This document shows positions 31,348 to 41,239 of a stretch of 64,000 nt of DNA, piece by piece (position 1 is the first letter of the stretch; each line of letters opens with the position of its first letter). The notes beneath the pieces were generated by a model. It was not told where the DNA came from, ran no database searches, and was given only the letters and a program-made list of their open reading frames with translations. This stretch comes from Atherinomorus stipes (Eukaryota > Chordata > Actinopteri > Atheriniformes > Atherinidae): contig JALJCO010001224.1 of NCBI GenBank assembly GCA_023101725.1, positions 248,001-312,000 of the forward strand, in the 5' to 3' direction. The position numbers were made by a program, and so were the translations under genes.

Positions 31348-32871
31348 TCAGTTAGTCTTGTTCTTTAGGGTGATGGTTGCTGGCAGGAATGAATTCCTGT
31401 ATCTCTCCGTCTTACAGCGAACTTGACGCAGCCTCCCACTGAACACACTCTGTTGATTCTTCACCGTGTTGTGGAGAGGATGGGAAGTGTCCTCCATTAT
31501 CTTCATCAGCTTGTGAAGCATTCTTTTTTGAACGATCAGCTCCAGCGGCTCCAGAGTTATCCCCAGCACAGAACCAGCTTTCTTGATCAGCTTGTTTAGT
31601 TTCTTCAAGTCTCTGGTTCTGATGCTGCTTCCCCAGCAGATGGCTGCAAAGCTAATTGCACTTTCTACCACAGACTTATAGAAGATATGCAACATCTTTT
31701 TGCAGACATTAAATGATTTTAGCTTCCTTAAGAAGAAGAGTCTGCTCATACCTTTCTTGTAGATGTAGTCACAGTTGCATTTCCAATCAAGTCTGTTGTC
31801 CAGCTGAACTCCAAGGTATTTGTAGTTCTCTACCACCTCCACCTCCTCTTCCAGGATGTAGACAGGACTATGCTGCTTATTCTTGCTCCTCCTGAAGTCA
31901 ACAATCATCTCTTTAGTCTTGCTGGTATTTAAGATGAGCTGATTGTTACTGCACCATTTCACAAACTGATTGACAAGTTCCCTGTATTCGGCTTCTTGTC
32001 CATCACTAATACACCCCACAACAGCAGAGTCATCAGAATATTTCTGCAGATGACAGGACTCAGAGTTGTACTGGAAGTCTGAGGTGTACAGTGTAAAGAG
32101 GAATGGTGAGAGTACAGTCCCTTGTGGTGCTCCAGTGCTGCTGACCACCATCTCAGACACACAACCTTTCAGTCTCACAAACTGTGGTCTGTTTGTGAGG
32201 TAGTCGTAAATCCAGGTGGTTGTGGAGGGATCCACCTGGAAGTTATGGAGCTTCTCACATAGCAAAGCAGGCTGAATAGTATTAAATGCACTTGAAAAAT
32301 CAAAGAACATGACCCTCAAAGTGCTGCCTGACTGGTCCAGATGAGAGTGGGCTCTCTGAAGCAAGAAGATGATGGCGTCTTCAACCCCAAGCCCATTACG
32401 ATATGCGAACTGTAATGGGTCCTGAAAGGTGTTCACTTGCTTGTTGAGGTGAGCCAGTAAGAGTCTCTCCAGGACTTTCATGATGTGAGATGTCAAAGCA
32501 ACTGGTCTGTAGTCATTTGGTTCAGCTGGTTGTGGTTTTTTAGGGACTGGAACAAGACAGGATGTTTTCCACAGCACAGGAACTCTGTTCTGTCTCAGGC
32601 TGGTGTTAAAAAGGTGCTGGAGAACCGGACATAGTTGTTCTGAGCAGGTCTTGAGAACTCTGGGACTGACACCATCTGGACCTGCAGCCTTGTTCCGGTT
32701 CAGTTTTTCTAGTTGTTTCTTGACCTGGTCACATGAGACAGTCAGGCTGGAGGTGGAGGCAAAAGAGGTCTCAGGTTGTCCTGATGTGGAGGGAGATGAG
32801 GCTGTGTTCAGGTCCATGACTGAGGTGCAGGGTGACAGAGTGGAGGTGGGACAGGAAAGCTGTGAGCTCAT
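31348..32871 (-). CDS. LINE reverse transcriptase frame (507 aa)
   Basis: Encodes the RT half of LINE ORF2. The region before the palm has LNRNKAAGPDGVSP; then CLVPVPKKPQPAEPNDYRPV (fingers), [13 protein letters not shown] (motif A with the first metal-binding Asp), GAPQGTVLSPFLFTLYTSDF (motif B), QKYSDDSAVVGCI (motif C; the usual A of YADD is S, while both Asp are kept), and NYKYLGVQLDNRLDW with FFLRKLKSFNV (thumb). It would copy its own RNA at a nicked chromosomal site. The frame is fully open, but begins with an ATG whose ATGA overlaps the stop of the upstream endonuclease frame. In intact relatives both halves are normally one protein, so a frameshift is the simple explanation. Confidence 0.88.
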   Translation of the reverse strand: MSSQLSCPTSTLSPCTSVMDLNTASSPSTSGQPETSFASTSSLTVSCDQVKKQLEKLNRNKAAGPDGVSPRVLKTCSEQLCPVLQHLFNTSLRQNRVPVLWKTSCLVPVPKKPQPAEPNDYRPVALTSHIMKVLERLLLAHLNKQVNTFQDPLQFAYRNGLGVEDAIIFLLQRAHSHLDQSGSTLRVMFFDFSSAFNTIQPALLCEKLHNFQVDPSTTTWIYDYLTNRPQFVRLKGCVSEMVVSSTGAPQGTVLSPFLFTLYTSDFQYNSESCHLQKYSDDSAVVGCISDGQEAEYRELVNQFVKWCSNNQLILNTSKTKEMIVDFRRSKNKQHSPVYILEEEVEVVENYKYLGVQLDNRLDWKCNCDYIYKKGMSRLFFLRKLKSFNVCKKMLHIFYKSVVESAISFAAICWGSSIRTRDLKKLNKLIKKAGSVLGITLEPLELIVQKRMLHKLMKIMEDTSHPLHNTVKNQQSVFSGRLRQVRCKTERYRNSFLPATITLKNKTN

Positions 32872-34316
32872 GGAGGGTGTGTGGTGTGTTGGGTTGTCGG
32901 CAGGGGGGAACTGAACCTATTGAAGAACATGTTCAGTTCGTTAGCTCTGTCCAGACCTCCGTCAGTCTGGTCCCCCTTTAGCTTGAAGCCAGTGATTTTC
33001 TTCATTCCCGACCATACATCCCTCACGTTGTTCTGCTGGAGCTGGCTCTCCAACTTCTTCCTGTAGTCCTCCTTGCACTTCTTAGTCTGTGTTTTCAGTT
33101 GTTTTTGTGTGGTCTTCAGTAACTCCCTGTCTCCATCCCTGAAAGCTTTCTTTTTGATGTTCAGCAGCTTTTTCAGGTCACTGGTGATCCAGGGTTTGTT
33201 ATTGGGGAAGCACCTCACTGTTCTTGTTGGAACGATGCTGTCCACACAGAAGTTTATGTAATCTGTCACACACTCAGTCATGGTGTTGATGTCATCTCCA
33301 TGAGGTTCACAGAGGACATTCCAGTCTGTGGCCTCAAAGCACCCTCTCAGAGCATCTTCAGCCTCAGTAGACCAGGTTTTAATCATCCTCCTAATGACTG
33401 GTTGCTGCTGAACGATGGGCTTGTAGGTGGAGGTGAGAAGAACCAGATTATGATCAGATCTTCCTAGAGGAGGCAGGGCAGAGGAGCTGTATGCATTCTT
33501 TGTATTTGCATAAAATAAGTCCAACATCTTATTTTCTCTGGTGGAGCAGCTGACAAACTGCTGGAAAGTTGGCAACGTAGCAGAGAGGGAGACGTTGTTG
33601 AAGTCTCCAGAGATCGCTATGAATGAGTTTGGATGCTGTGTTTGTAGTTTAGCCACGACGGAGCTGATGACATCACAGGCTGTCTCTGGTGCGGTACCTG
33701 GTATTATATAAACCGCTACCAGAATAACACAGGCAAACTCTCTGGGTAAATAATATGGACGGAAACTCACAGCTAACAGTTCAATGTCTCTTGTGCAGAT
33801 CTTCTCCTTGACAGTGACGTGTCCTGGATGACACCAGCGCTGACTGACCAGCACTGCAATTCCGCCTCCCTTCCGCTTCCCGCTGAGCTGTATATTTCGG
33901 TCCGCACGGACCGTCTTGAAGCCGTGTACAGACGCATTACAGTCCGGGATGTGTTCATGCAGCCAAGTCTCAGTGAAACACATGATACTGCATTCTCTGT
34001 ACTCTTTCTGAGACCTTGTTAGCACTTCGAGCTCGTCCATCTTGTTAGCTAGCGATCTCACGTTACCCATCACAACAGTTGGAAGAAACGGTTTAAATCT
34101 CCACCGTTTTTCTCTCTGCCTTACCCCTGCCCTGCATCCTCTTGTCTTTCTCCTTAACTCCACTGGGATTTGACGTGTTATTTCGCTGAAAATCTTGATT
34201 TGGGAGAGTTTTAACAGTTGATCACGGTGGTAAACAATTTTTCCGTTGCTATGGATACACATCATAACAAGCAGTGAAAAAAGCCAATATACGAGGAAAA
34301 ATCTCCCGAATTGCAC
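32868..34316 (-). CDS. LINE apurinic-type endonuclease frame (482 aa)
   Basis: The N-terminal half of LINE ORF2. After a basic leader (RGCRAGVRQREKRWRFKPFL) comes the AP-endonuclease domain: VMGNVRSLANKMDEL, CFTETWLHEHIPD (metal-binding Glu), GGGIAVLVSQRW, ISGDFNNV (Asp/Asn of the catalytic site), and LPPLGRSDHNLVLL (final SDH motif). These are the expected catalytic motifs of target-nicking endonucleases, all present. The C-terminal part (LKKLLNIKKKAFRDGD to FNRFSSPLP) is the linker toward RT, and the frame ends at the ATGA overlap. The chosen start gives a hydrophobic first 20 residues and may not be the native start. Confidence 0.86.
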   Translation of the reverse strand: MQFGRFFLVYWLFSLLVMMCIHSNGKIVYHRDQLLKLSQIKIFSEITRQIPVELRRKTRGCRAGVRQREKRWRFKPFLPTVVMGNVRSLANKMDELEVLTRSQKEYRECSIMCFTETWLHEHIPDCNASVHGFKTVRADRNIQLSGKRKGGGIAVLVSQRWCHPGHVTVKEKICTRDIELLAVSFRPYYLPREFACVILVAVYIIPGTAPETACDVISSVVAKLQTQHPNSFIAISGDFNNVSLSATLPTFQQFVSCSTRENKMLDLFYANTKNAYSSSALPPLGRSDHNLVLLTSTYKPIVQQQPVIRRMIKTWSTEAEDALRGCFEATDWNVLCEPHGDDINTMTECVTDYINFCVDSIVPTRTVRCFPNNKPWITSDLKKLLNIKKKAFRDGDRELLKTTQKQLKTQTKKCKEDYRKKLESQLQQNNVRDVWSGMKKITGFKLKGDQTDGGLDRANELNMFFNRFSSPLPTTQHTTHPP

Positions 34317-34460
34317 ACCGTTGAAACCAGCATAAAAAAATCCTCCAAGAAAAACCTAATCTGACGAATAATGTCGATAAAAAAAGACAACTATATTAGA
34401 AAAAAAAACACAAAAGTTAAGGGAGAGCTTTCACAAATTGCAGCTACCTAGCAGCGCATT

Positions 34461-34580
34461 CCAGAATTATATATAATAATTATAAATATATAATTAAGAA
34501 TAAATAAATAAATAAATATATAATTAAAGAATTATATATAGAATATTCATAATTTAGGGTTGAATGATGGTTTAATTGTG
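34461..34580. other. Short AT-rich spacer between LINE and element N
   Basis: (AT)-rich with AATAAATAAATAAAT repeats. The LINE 5' border is not exactly known and may lie within this stretch. Confidence 0.4.
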
Positions 34581-34955
34581 GGGCTGCCAGGTTTGGTGAA
34601 TAATTTTTAATATGTTCGATTAATGGGAAATAAATTACTGGGGATGACTTATTTTTTTTTAAGTTTTTTTTTTTCCTCAAAAAAATAGACTTTTTCTTCC
34701 GCTTTCTTTGCTTGCCTTTCCTTCCTTGTGGGGGGGTGGAAGCCATGAGTCCGCTTTCTTGAATTGTATGTTGACACAAACACACACATTGCCAGTCAAA
34801 TGTTTGGGCACGTTTTTCCACTAGATTCAATGGGAAAGTGTCAAAACTTTTGACTGGTACTGTAAATATGATGGAATTTTCATATGATCTGAGCAGTCGA
34901 CTAATCACCAAAATAATTGGTGACTAGTTGATTATCAACTAGTTTGTGGCAGCCC
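34581..34955. mobile_element. hAT-like MITE, family N, with nested short inverted-repeat element
   Basis: Inverted ends GGGCTGCCA (34581-34589) and TGGCAGCCC (34947-34955). The right part has AGTCGACTAATCACC and GGTGACTAGTTGATTA, a known look of teleost hAT MITEs. A small element with ends CCAGTCAAATGTTTGGGCAC and AAAACTTTTGACTGG lies at 34792-34858. No target duplication was identified. Confidence 0.55.
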
Positions 34956-35125
34956 TTTTTAACTGTCTGGCTACTTTGTACTGTAAGTAGAAATTTTAGA
35001 TTATTATAGAAAAAGTTGACAGAATATATTTAGCTTTTATAGCTTTGCTTTCAACATCAGCTTCTATAGTAACAGAGTTTGACGATAGGATGAAAGGTTT
35101 CCTGCTGATTTCAACTGATTTTAAT

Positions 35126-35513
35126 TAAGGATGCATGATAACCGTTTTTTAAAACCGATAACCAATCAATTTCAGCTCCTAAAAAGCCGATACCAATAAT
35201 TGATACAGATAACACACATGCATAATAGTACCAAATCAGAAATTCCCACTGTATGGGGAAGTTTGTGTCTAAGATAAGAAGGAAAAGTGGTTTGGAAGCA
35301 GTTTGGAGTCTGACCCGTGAAGCAGCAGCTTTCTTTCCCCAATCCCAATATCTCAGCAAGAAAAGCTTAAAAATGGGATTTTCAACTTCTGCATGTCCGA
35401 TCTTAAAAACTGTATGGGGTGTAAGTCATCGGGGCAAGTTGTCATGATATCGGACTTATCGCAATGACGTAATAATTTCCTGTTATAGGCCCGATATTTG
35501 TCGGGCATCCCTA
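35126..35513. mobile_element. hAT-like MITE, family O
   Basis: A 388-bp element from TAAGGATGCATGATAACCG to TTGTCGGGCATCCCTA with a perfect 8-bp duplication ATTTTAAT at 35118-35125 and 35514-35521. Ends resemble family A (GGATGCATGATA) but the body differs: CCGATACCAATAATTGATAC, then unique sequence. Non-coding, although short frames cross it. Confidence 0.86.
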
Positions 35514-35674
35514 ATTTTAATTTATTTATTTCAAATGTGTCTTCTGATCAGTAGAAATATAAATGTAAAAGAAATAGCTGTTTCTCTGCTAACCCTTTCT
35601 TCTCTTCTCTACCGCATTCAACACTTTCAAAATCCGAGATATATCTCTTTCCAGACAGGAGCCTTTCTTCTTCT

Positions 35675-35942
35675 GCCGATATTCGAGGCCAATACTGCAT
35701 TTGAATCCCAAATTGATATAATGGATACAATGAAAAATAATTTTACAACTTTTAATATAAAAAAAGAGCAAAGTGCTTTAAATAAATATATAAAGAAGAA
35801 ACGGTGCACTTGTAAACAAATGTTAAATAGAAACATTTAACTTGTAACAAATATATATGAAAAAGTCTGTAAATTAGGACAAGCGGTGGTATTCGCCAAC
35901 GCAACAGACATATCGACCGATGCCGATACCAGCATAAAATGC
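35675..35942. mobile_element. hAT-like MITE family C, copy 4 (partial, inverse)
   Basis: GCCGATATTCGAGGCCAATA, ATGAAAAATAATTTTACAAC, GAAACGGTGCACTTGTAAAC and GACCGATGCCGATACCAGCA match the family C body in inverse order. It stops at a G20 run (35943-35962), without its right end. Confidence 0.65.
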
Positions 35943-36185
35943 GGGGGGGGGGGGGGGGGGGTAGTGGCAATGTTGGACTTGGTGAGTCCCTGATTTGGCA
36001 CTCTGGTGAAACACTGTGGACCCCTGAGCAAGGTCCTTAACCCCACCAACTGCTCCCTGGGCGTCGTAGTTGACTGCCCTGTGCTCTCAAGTTAAACCTG
36101 AGATGGGTTAAATCCAGAGAACGAATTTTCTAATTGGCACTCTAATTGGGATTAATAAAGTATACGTCATGATTATTATTATAAA
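35943..36185 (+). repeat. G20 run and SINE 3' part
   Basis: After the G-run, CTGAGCAAGGTCCTTAACCC followed by CACCAACTGCTCCCTGGGCG is the conserved core of teleost tRNA-type SINEs. GGGATTAATAAAGTATACGT and an ATTATT tail form the LINE-derived 3' end. No A/B-box tRNA head is visible, so the copy is 5'-truncated. Confidence 0.65.
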
Positions 36186-37182
36186 CTAACTGAATCTAAC
36201 ATAAGTTTGCAAGTATCTGTGTATTCTTATGTCCTCTTGACATCAAAGGTGTTTAGTTAAACAATAGAGGGAACAAATGAACCAGACTTTTTGAGTTTGA
36301 CTCGTCTACGCAGAAACGTTGTTCAGATGCAGCCTTGTTAAATCAAACTTGCTTGTTTTAGATTTATTCATATTTTTATCTTTTCTGCAGCATTTAAAAC
36401 AGTGTTTCATGTACGTAGTCATTTCTCTGTGTACATGTGAACTACTTGTAATTATAAATGTTCATTTTGGATAACGACATCATCTTGGCACTTAATTATA
36501 TTCAGACATGGCAGTGCTAGTTAAACCTGATTCAGGCTGCGGCGGGAGGCCAAATACCAAAACAGCTTTGAGATCAGGTTCGGAGCCCACCTTGGAGCTG
36601 GGAATCAAGCCCAATATATATTTTTTTTTCCAGAACTGAAAGAAGCCAATGTCCTGGGACCAGGGCCAAAACCGTAACAAAGGGTTCAGGTTTTGGTCTA
36701 CCTCAGGCACTGGATACAGTTTAGTGGTTCTGTGCTCTGGTTCCACCTCACTGTGGTCAGCACTGACCTTAGTTTTTTGCTCTTGACATATTTGGCTTTA
36801 CTTTGCTGCCCTTTTGGAGTGATTCTGATTATTGATTTAATGAGTAGTTTTATGAAATCGTAAAAAAACTAAACAAAACAAACAGCTACTGGAAAACGAT
36901 CTGTGCAGTGAAAAGCATCTTCCAGTTTTAATACTTTTATAGTGCCCGTCTACTTTAGTTTATTAACAGGTTATTTTTGTTGGAATTTCTTTTCCATTGT
37001 TCTCATGCAGAAGCACAGAGAAACACTCACTTAAAGTGAATTTTTAGTGGACAAATCCAAGTGTCCCCCCACTTTAATGCAAATAATGTGAATTTTCCAC
37101 TTTGCTCTGCTGTTTTTTCATCTCCACAATATCTTTAAAATTCATAATCCAAAGCTAACATGTCCCTTTTTGTATTCTGCAG
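36186..37182. other. Intron 7 end, unassigned
   Basis: Unique-looking sequence. The minus-strand frame at 36492-36746 shows no family. The acceptor TTTTTGTATTCTGCAG ends at 37182. Confidence 0.5.
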
Positions 37183-37352
37183 AAACTGTTGAGACCAGCA
37201 GCAGTCCAGCAACTCCAGAAGAAATCTCACGCTTGGAGGAATTCATTCCAACCAGACTCACAAGTCTCACTCTGCTTCAAGTCTCAGTCACTGTCGCCAT
37301 GGCAGAGTTCAACCTCCTCCACACACTAATGCCTGTCATCATGGGTCGCAAG
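37183..37352 (+). CDS. vps13b: VPS13B exon H
   Basis: A 170-base exon, phase 1 to phase 0, with acceptor TATTCTGCAG|AAACTG and donor CGCAAG|GTAGCA. It encodes ETVETSSSPATPEEISRLEE followed by FIPTRLTSLTLLQVSVTVAM and AEFNLLHTLMPVIMGRK. The EEFIPTR...AEFNLL..LMPVIMG pattern matches VPS13B. The first dozen residues, TVETSSSPATPE, are a variable linker. Confidence 0.92.
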
Positions 37353-37653
37353 GTAGCAGCCTCCTGTCTGCAAACATGCAAAGAAAAAGAATGATATGCA
37401 TCCGAGATGGTTAACGTACAAGACGCTACAGAAATCTTAAAGACACAGATTAGCTTTGCCATATTTTCCTAAATTGGACAGCAAGTTGCCTGGTAGCTTA
37501 GATTTTATCCTATAGATATTCATATGGAGTAAATTTGTCCCGAGAAGTCCCATTTTTCTAGCTCCGATTCAAGTTAGCATCAGAGACAGTTGAGGCAGAA
37601 ATACAAAGCCCTCTAAAAGTGTGAAAACTCTACAGTATGTGTCTGTTATAATG
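37353..37653. other. Intron 8 start, unassigned
   Basis: A 301-base stretch with no recognised element. Confidence 0.5.
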
Positions 37654-38339
37654 ATAGTTGGCCGATATTTGCATTTTTTGCTGGTGTCGGCATCGACTGA
37701 TATGTTGATCATGTTGGCCGATGCCCCCACTCATCATAATTTACAGGCATTTTTAAATATATATTTATTTCAACTTTATAGGTTTTTTATTTAATGTTTG
37801 TTTACAAGTGCTCTGTTTCTTCTTTATATATTTATTTGAAGTACTTTGTTCTTTTTTTTATATTTTGTAAAATTGCTTTTCTTTGTATCCATTATATTAA
37901 TTTGGGAGTCAAATGCAGATTCGGCCTCAGCTATTGGGAGGTTGTATCAACCATCAGCTGAAGCCGATGAGAGATTATTAGTATTGGTATTGGCCCTAAA
38001 AAAATCTGTATCTGTTGATAGGGCTGGGAAAAAATATTGATACACTGAAATATCGCAATATTTTCATATGCTGACATCATATCGATGTTTAAAAATGTGG
38101 TATCAATCTATTTTACTAATGAAATGTCGAGAGATTTTGTCGTTCAGTCACGCAATCTCGTGGGTTTTTGTGAAATCTTGCGGGATTTCATAAGAGAACG
38201 ATAAAATCTTGCGAGATTTTGTTGATAAAATAGATCAATACTGCATTTTCAAAATATCTATAAGAAAATCTGCATATGAAAATATCTTGATATTTCAGTG
38301 TATAGATATTTTTTCCAGCCCTTATCGGCCGATCCCTGG
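37654..38339. mobile_element. hAT-like MITE family C, copy 5, with nested B2
   Basis: TTGGCCGATATTTGCATTTT, CATAATTTACAGGCATTTTT and GTACTTTGTTCTTTTTTTTA follow family C in the order of copy 1. The right end CGGCCGATCCCTGG comes after the B insertion. Exact duplicated flanks were not found. Confidence 0.7.
38020..38327. mobile_element. Foldback MITE family B, copy 2, nested in C5
   Basis: From AGGGCTGGGAAAAAATATTG to TATTTTTTCCAGCCCT. The left arm (ACTGAAATATCGCAATATTT, CATATGCTGACATCATATCG) is the inverted image of the right arm (TGCATATGAAAATATCTTGA). At 308 bp it is the shortest copy and lacks the extra 126-base unit of copies 1 and 3. It has GCGAGATTTT and TCGAGAGATT motifs inside. Confidence 0.75.
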
Positions 38340-38809
38340 TCTATTATCTAAACTCTGAAATATTCACAAAGTAGAGACAATTTTAAGAATGTCACCATCT
38401 CTACATCAACATTCAAATTTAAGCAAATAAGCACAGATCATATGCTAATGCTGCTTTAATTTGCCATACTGTAACTACTTATTTAGATCTTCATGGAGAA
38501 AGATTAATTTAGCTACAGGATAATGACATATTATAAACTTTTCACCTGCAGTAACTTCACTTCAACACTTCCAAATTATTATTGTGACAGTTATAATGGC
38601 AGCTAGCTCATTGAACATCTTCTCATCCTGGAACAACATGGGTTTTTGGGTTTTGTACACACCAGCGAGCTCAGGTCAGAAGTGTCCTCACTAGTGGTCT
38701 CAGGTCTTACTGTATGGATGGGTGGGTAATTACAACAAGAAGTACATGACTAATCTCCATCCCTCTTTCAAATAATTTTCTACCTTTTTTGCTTTTTTCC
38801 ATCCTTCAG
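38340..38809. other. Intron 8 end, unassigned
   Basis: Unique sequence up to the pyrimidine tract and acceptor TTTTTTCCATCCTTCAG ending at 38809. Confidence 0.5.
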
Positions 38810-39004
38810 GCTGCGCCAGGACCAGTTTCTGTGCCAGTCTTTCAGCCACTGCGCCCACTACCGTGTATGCAGTTCCAGGTAGAGAGGGTGAATGTTGAAC
38901 ACTCTGTGCCCATGTACGCTCCAGAACTGGTCACCACAGTCAGCAGTCTTAGCCAGCCCTCTGACAACCTGCTTCATCACTGCTATGCACACGTCTACCT
39001 CAAG
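38810..39004 (+). CDS. vps13b: VPS13B exon I
   Basis: A 195-base exon, phase 0 to phase 0, with acceptor CATCCTTCAG|GCTGCG and donor CTCAAG|GTGAGC. It encodes AAPGPVSVPVFQPLRPLPCM followed by QFQVERVNVEHSVPMYAPEL and VTTVSSLSQPSDNLLHHCYA. The NVEHSVPMYA and SQPSDNLLH blocks are typical of VPS13B. It continues directly with exon J (…HVYLK/VFGFQ…). Confidence 0.93.
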
Positions 39005-41239
39005 GTGAGCATCACTGTGATCTGCTCAGCAGCACTGATTCACAATAAGAAAGACTCTTTCCTTCATACTGAAGTCTAGCTTTAAGTGGCAAACTCAAAA
39101 TAAATGCAGTTTATCTTTACAACTACAGTACAAGGGCTGCATGTATACTATATCTTGGTCTGGAAAGAAAGCTTAGACGTGAGCTTACTAAAGACGTGCC
39201 AGAGTTAAAAACACACAGTTGAGTCGTGATGCTTCGAATCATCCACTGTTCTGCAAAATGAGTCGTTTTAAATGTTAATGTGACATTTTACAGTTTACAG
39301 GGGCAATCATCTGTTTCACCATCCTCTCTTCAACGTACAAAATTTAACTAATGAGCAGTGTTTGTTCATATAATTTTTGATGCTTGATTTAAAAGAATAT
39401 TATCTCACAGTGCAAAACAGGCAATAGACTACAAACAAAAACAGCCACGACTCATCCGGGAAAGGAAATCCTACTTAGTTACCCTCTTTCTTTTTTGTTA
39501 AATTTATTAACTGTACATTTTCACTGCAGAGAAAAAAAAAGAGGAATAAATATGATTTATGCAAGTTCATTGATATGACTATTAACATACAGTATATTGA
39601 GTGGGAATTTACTATGTGTACTTTTATTAAGTTGATCAAATTGGAGCACAACAGAAAAAGCTCATGTTAACAAACTTGTAGTGTAATGTCATATAATAAC
39701 AATAGTAGAAATAATAATAATAATGTCTTGGAATTTTAAGGAAAAAGAAGTCTCAAAGAATCCAATCCCTCTATTTCAGTTTGTCCAAAAAATAAATAAA
39801 AAACATCATTTTTTCAGTATGATTTTTGTCCAGAAACGGCACTCTGTCAGCTGCATTGCCACACTCTGAAATGACCCCGTGACCCTTTTAATGACCTTGA
39901 TGACCCCTTATCACCTGGTCATAAAATCTGAAGAAGCCCTGAACTTCTGGCCCATCTCTGGACCCTCTCATGGTTTTTATCTGCTATCCTGATGGGATGA
40001 GACTGGCTACAACATTACCTTGTTACCATAGAGGTTGCATTTCGACTGGTAGCTTGAACCTTTTAATATAGAAGACATGTCTTAACCGGTCTCCCTTGCA
40101 AAATAGACTGTCTCTAAATGGGACATACCATAATGAATAAAGGTTAGATAATTTTTTAAAATTTATTTTTAATGAAGCTTAGTGGCCATAGATTGTAGTC
40201 TCTGCACTTAGATTTTACTTGAAGTTTTGTGTGACTTTACATATAGAAAAAAAATCATATTAGCCCTTATCACAGATCTGGACTGATGTGTTTTGGTCCA
40301 GTCTTGCCTGGTTTTGTGTGAGTGTTTTTAAAGGCAGGATGTTTACTGGACATCTTGCTGGTAGTCCTTATCACAGGTTCACTGCAGGGTTAACAGTCAG
40401 CTGGTCAGTGGCCAAGGATCATTGTAACCAATCAGCATCTGGATCTGCCAAGGTTCTAATTCTACCTCTGGTTTTTGGCTGTGGGATCATGACAGGGTGG
40501 AGGTCACTCTGGCCACAACTCACCCGGTTCAGGAAGTGATTTGAAAAGGGTATAAACTGAAGCTTATCTTAATCTTTGTTTTATTGACGCTGGCTGTGCT
40601 GTGGTATCTGAGTGGAAGGTAGTGATTTCCTATTGTCTCACCATTCCATAACTGTGGCTAAGGGCTCAGTCAGTGAGAGGCTTAACAACGCGGCCACAAA
40701 AGTAAATGGATACATCACATATTAAAAAGTGTTTTACAATTTGTTATGCAATAATTAAACTTTACTACCTGAAGCTCCAGTGAATCTGTGTTTTAGGTGT
40801 GTTTGGATTTCAAATTGGAGTGTGTATTTTTGTATTTTAGGTTTAATACAGTTTTCTCTCATTAGTATCCTTATTAGCAGCAGCAAGAAGCTGCAGCTAA
40901 ACTTTCCTGGGGTCCATCATGTATATTAATAATTTTCAATTAAATTTAATTAGCTATATCACCCCAATATTGTGCAACCCATTTGTTTTTAGGATGTTTT
41001 ACATCATGTGAAACACCAGGAGGAGAAGACGACTAAAGTGTGGAGGTGCATGTATATTCAGTGATCTCATGTTGAACAGGGTAAAGACTTTGTTCACTCT
41101 GTCTGGCAGAAAAAAAAAAAACCTCACGGTCAGTTTGGATGAGATGTTGCAAAGAAAGGAACACCGTTAATTTTCCATATTCCTTTCAGCTTCGAGGATT
41201 TGATAAACCTAAAACACATAAAAGTAAAATGTATAAAGG
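39005..41239. other. Intron 9, first part: no recognised element
   Basis: 2.2 kb of AT-rich, unique-looking sequence. Short frames (for example 40288-40539) have no family. No feature can be supported. Confidence 0.5.

Larger units (their letters stand above)
31187..34460 (-). mobile_element. Nearly full-length jockey-superfamily LINE
   Basis: A non-LTR retrotransposon on the minus strand, about 3.3 kb. It has a 5' leader (about 34460-34317), endonuclease frame (34316-32868), reverse-transcriptase frame (32871-31348), a short 3' UTR with a 41-base homopolymer (31291-31331, A on the minus strand), and the pentanucleotide tail. No target duplication could be read. Open frames this long imply a recent insertion. 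The group looks like fish L2/CR1/Rex-type LINEs. The clade is not certain. Confidence 0.88.
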
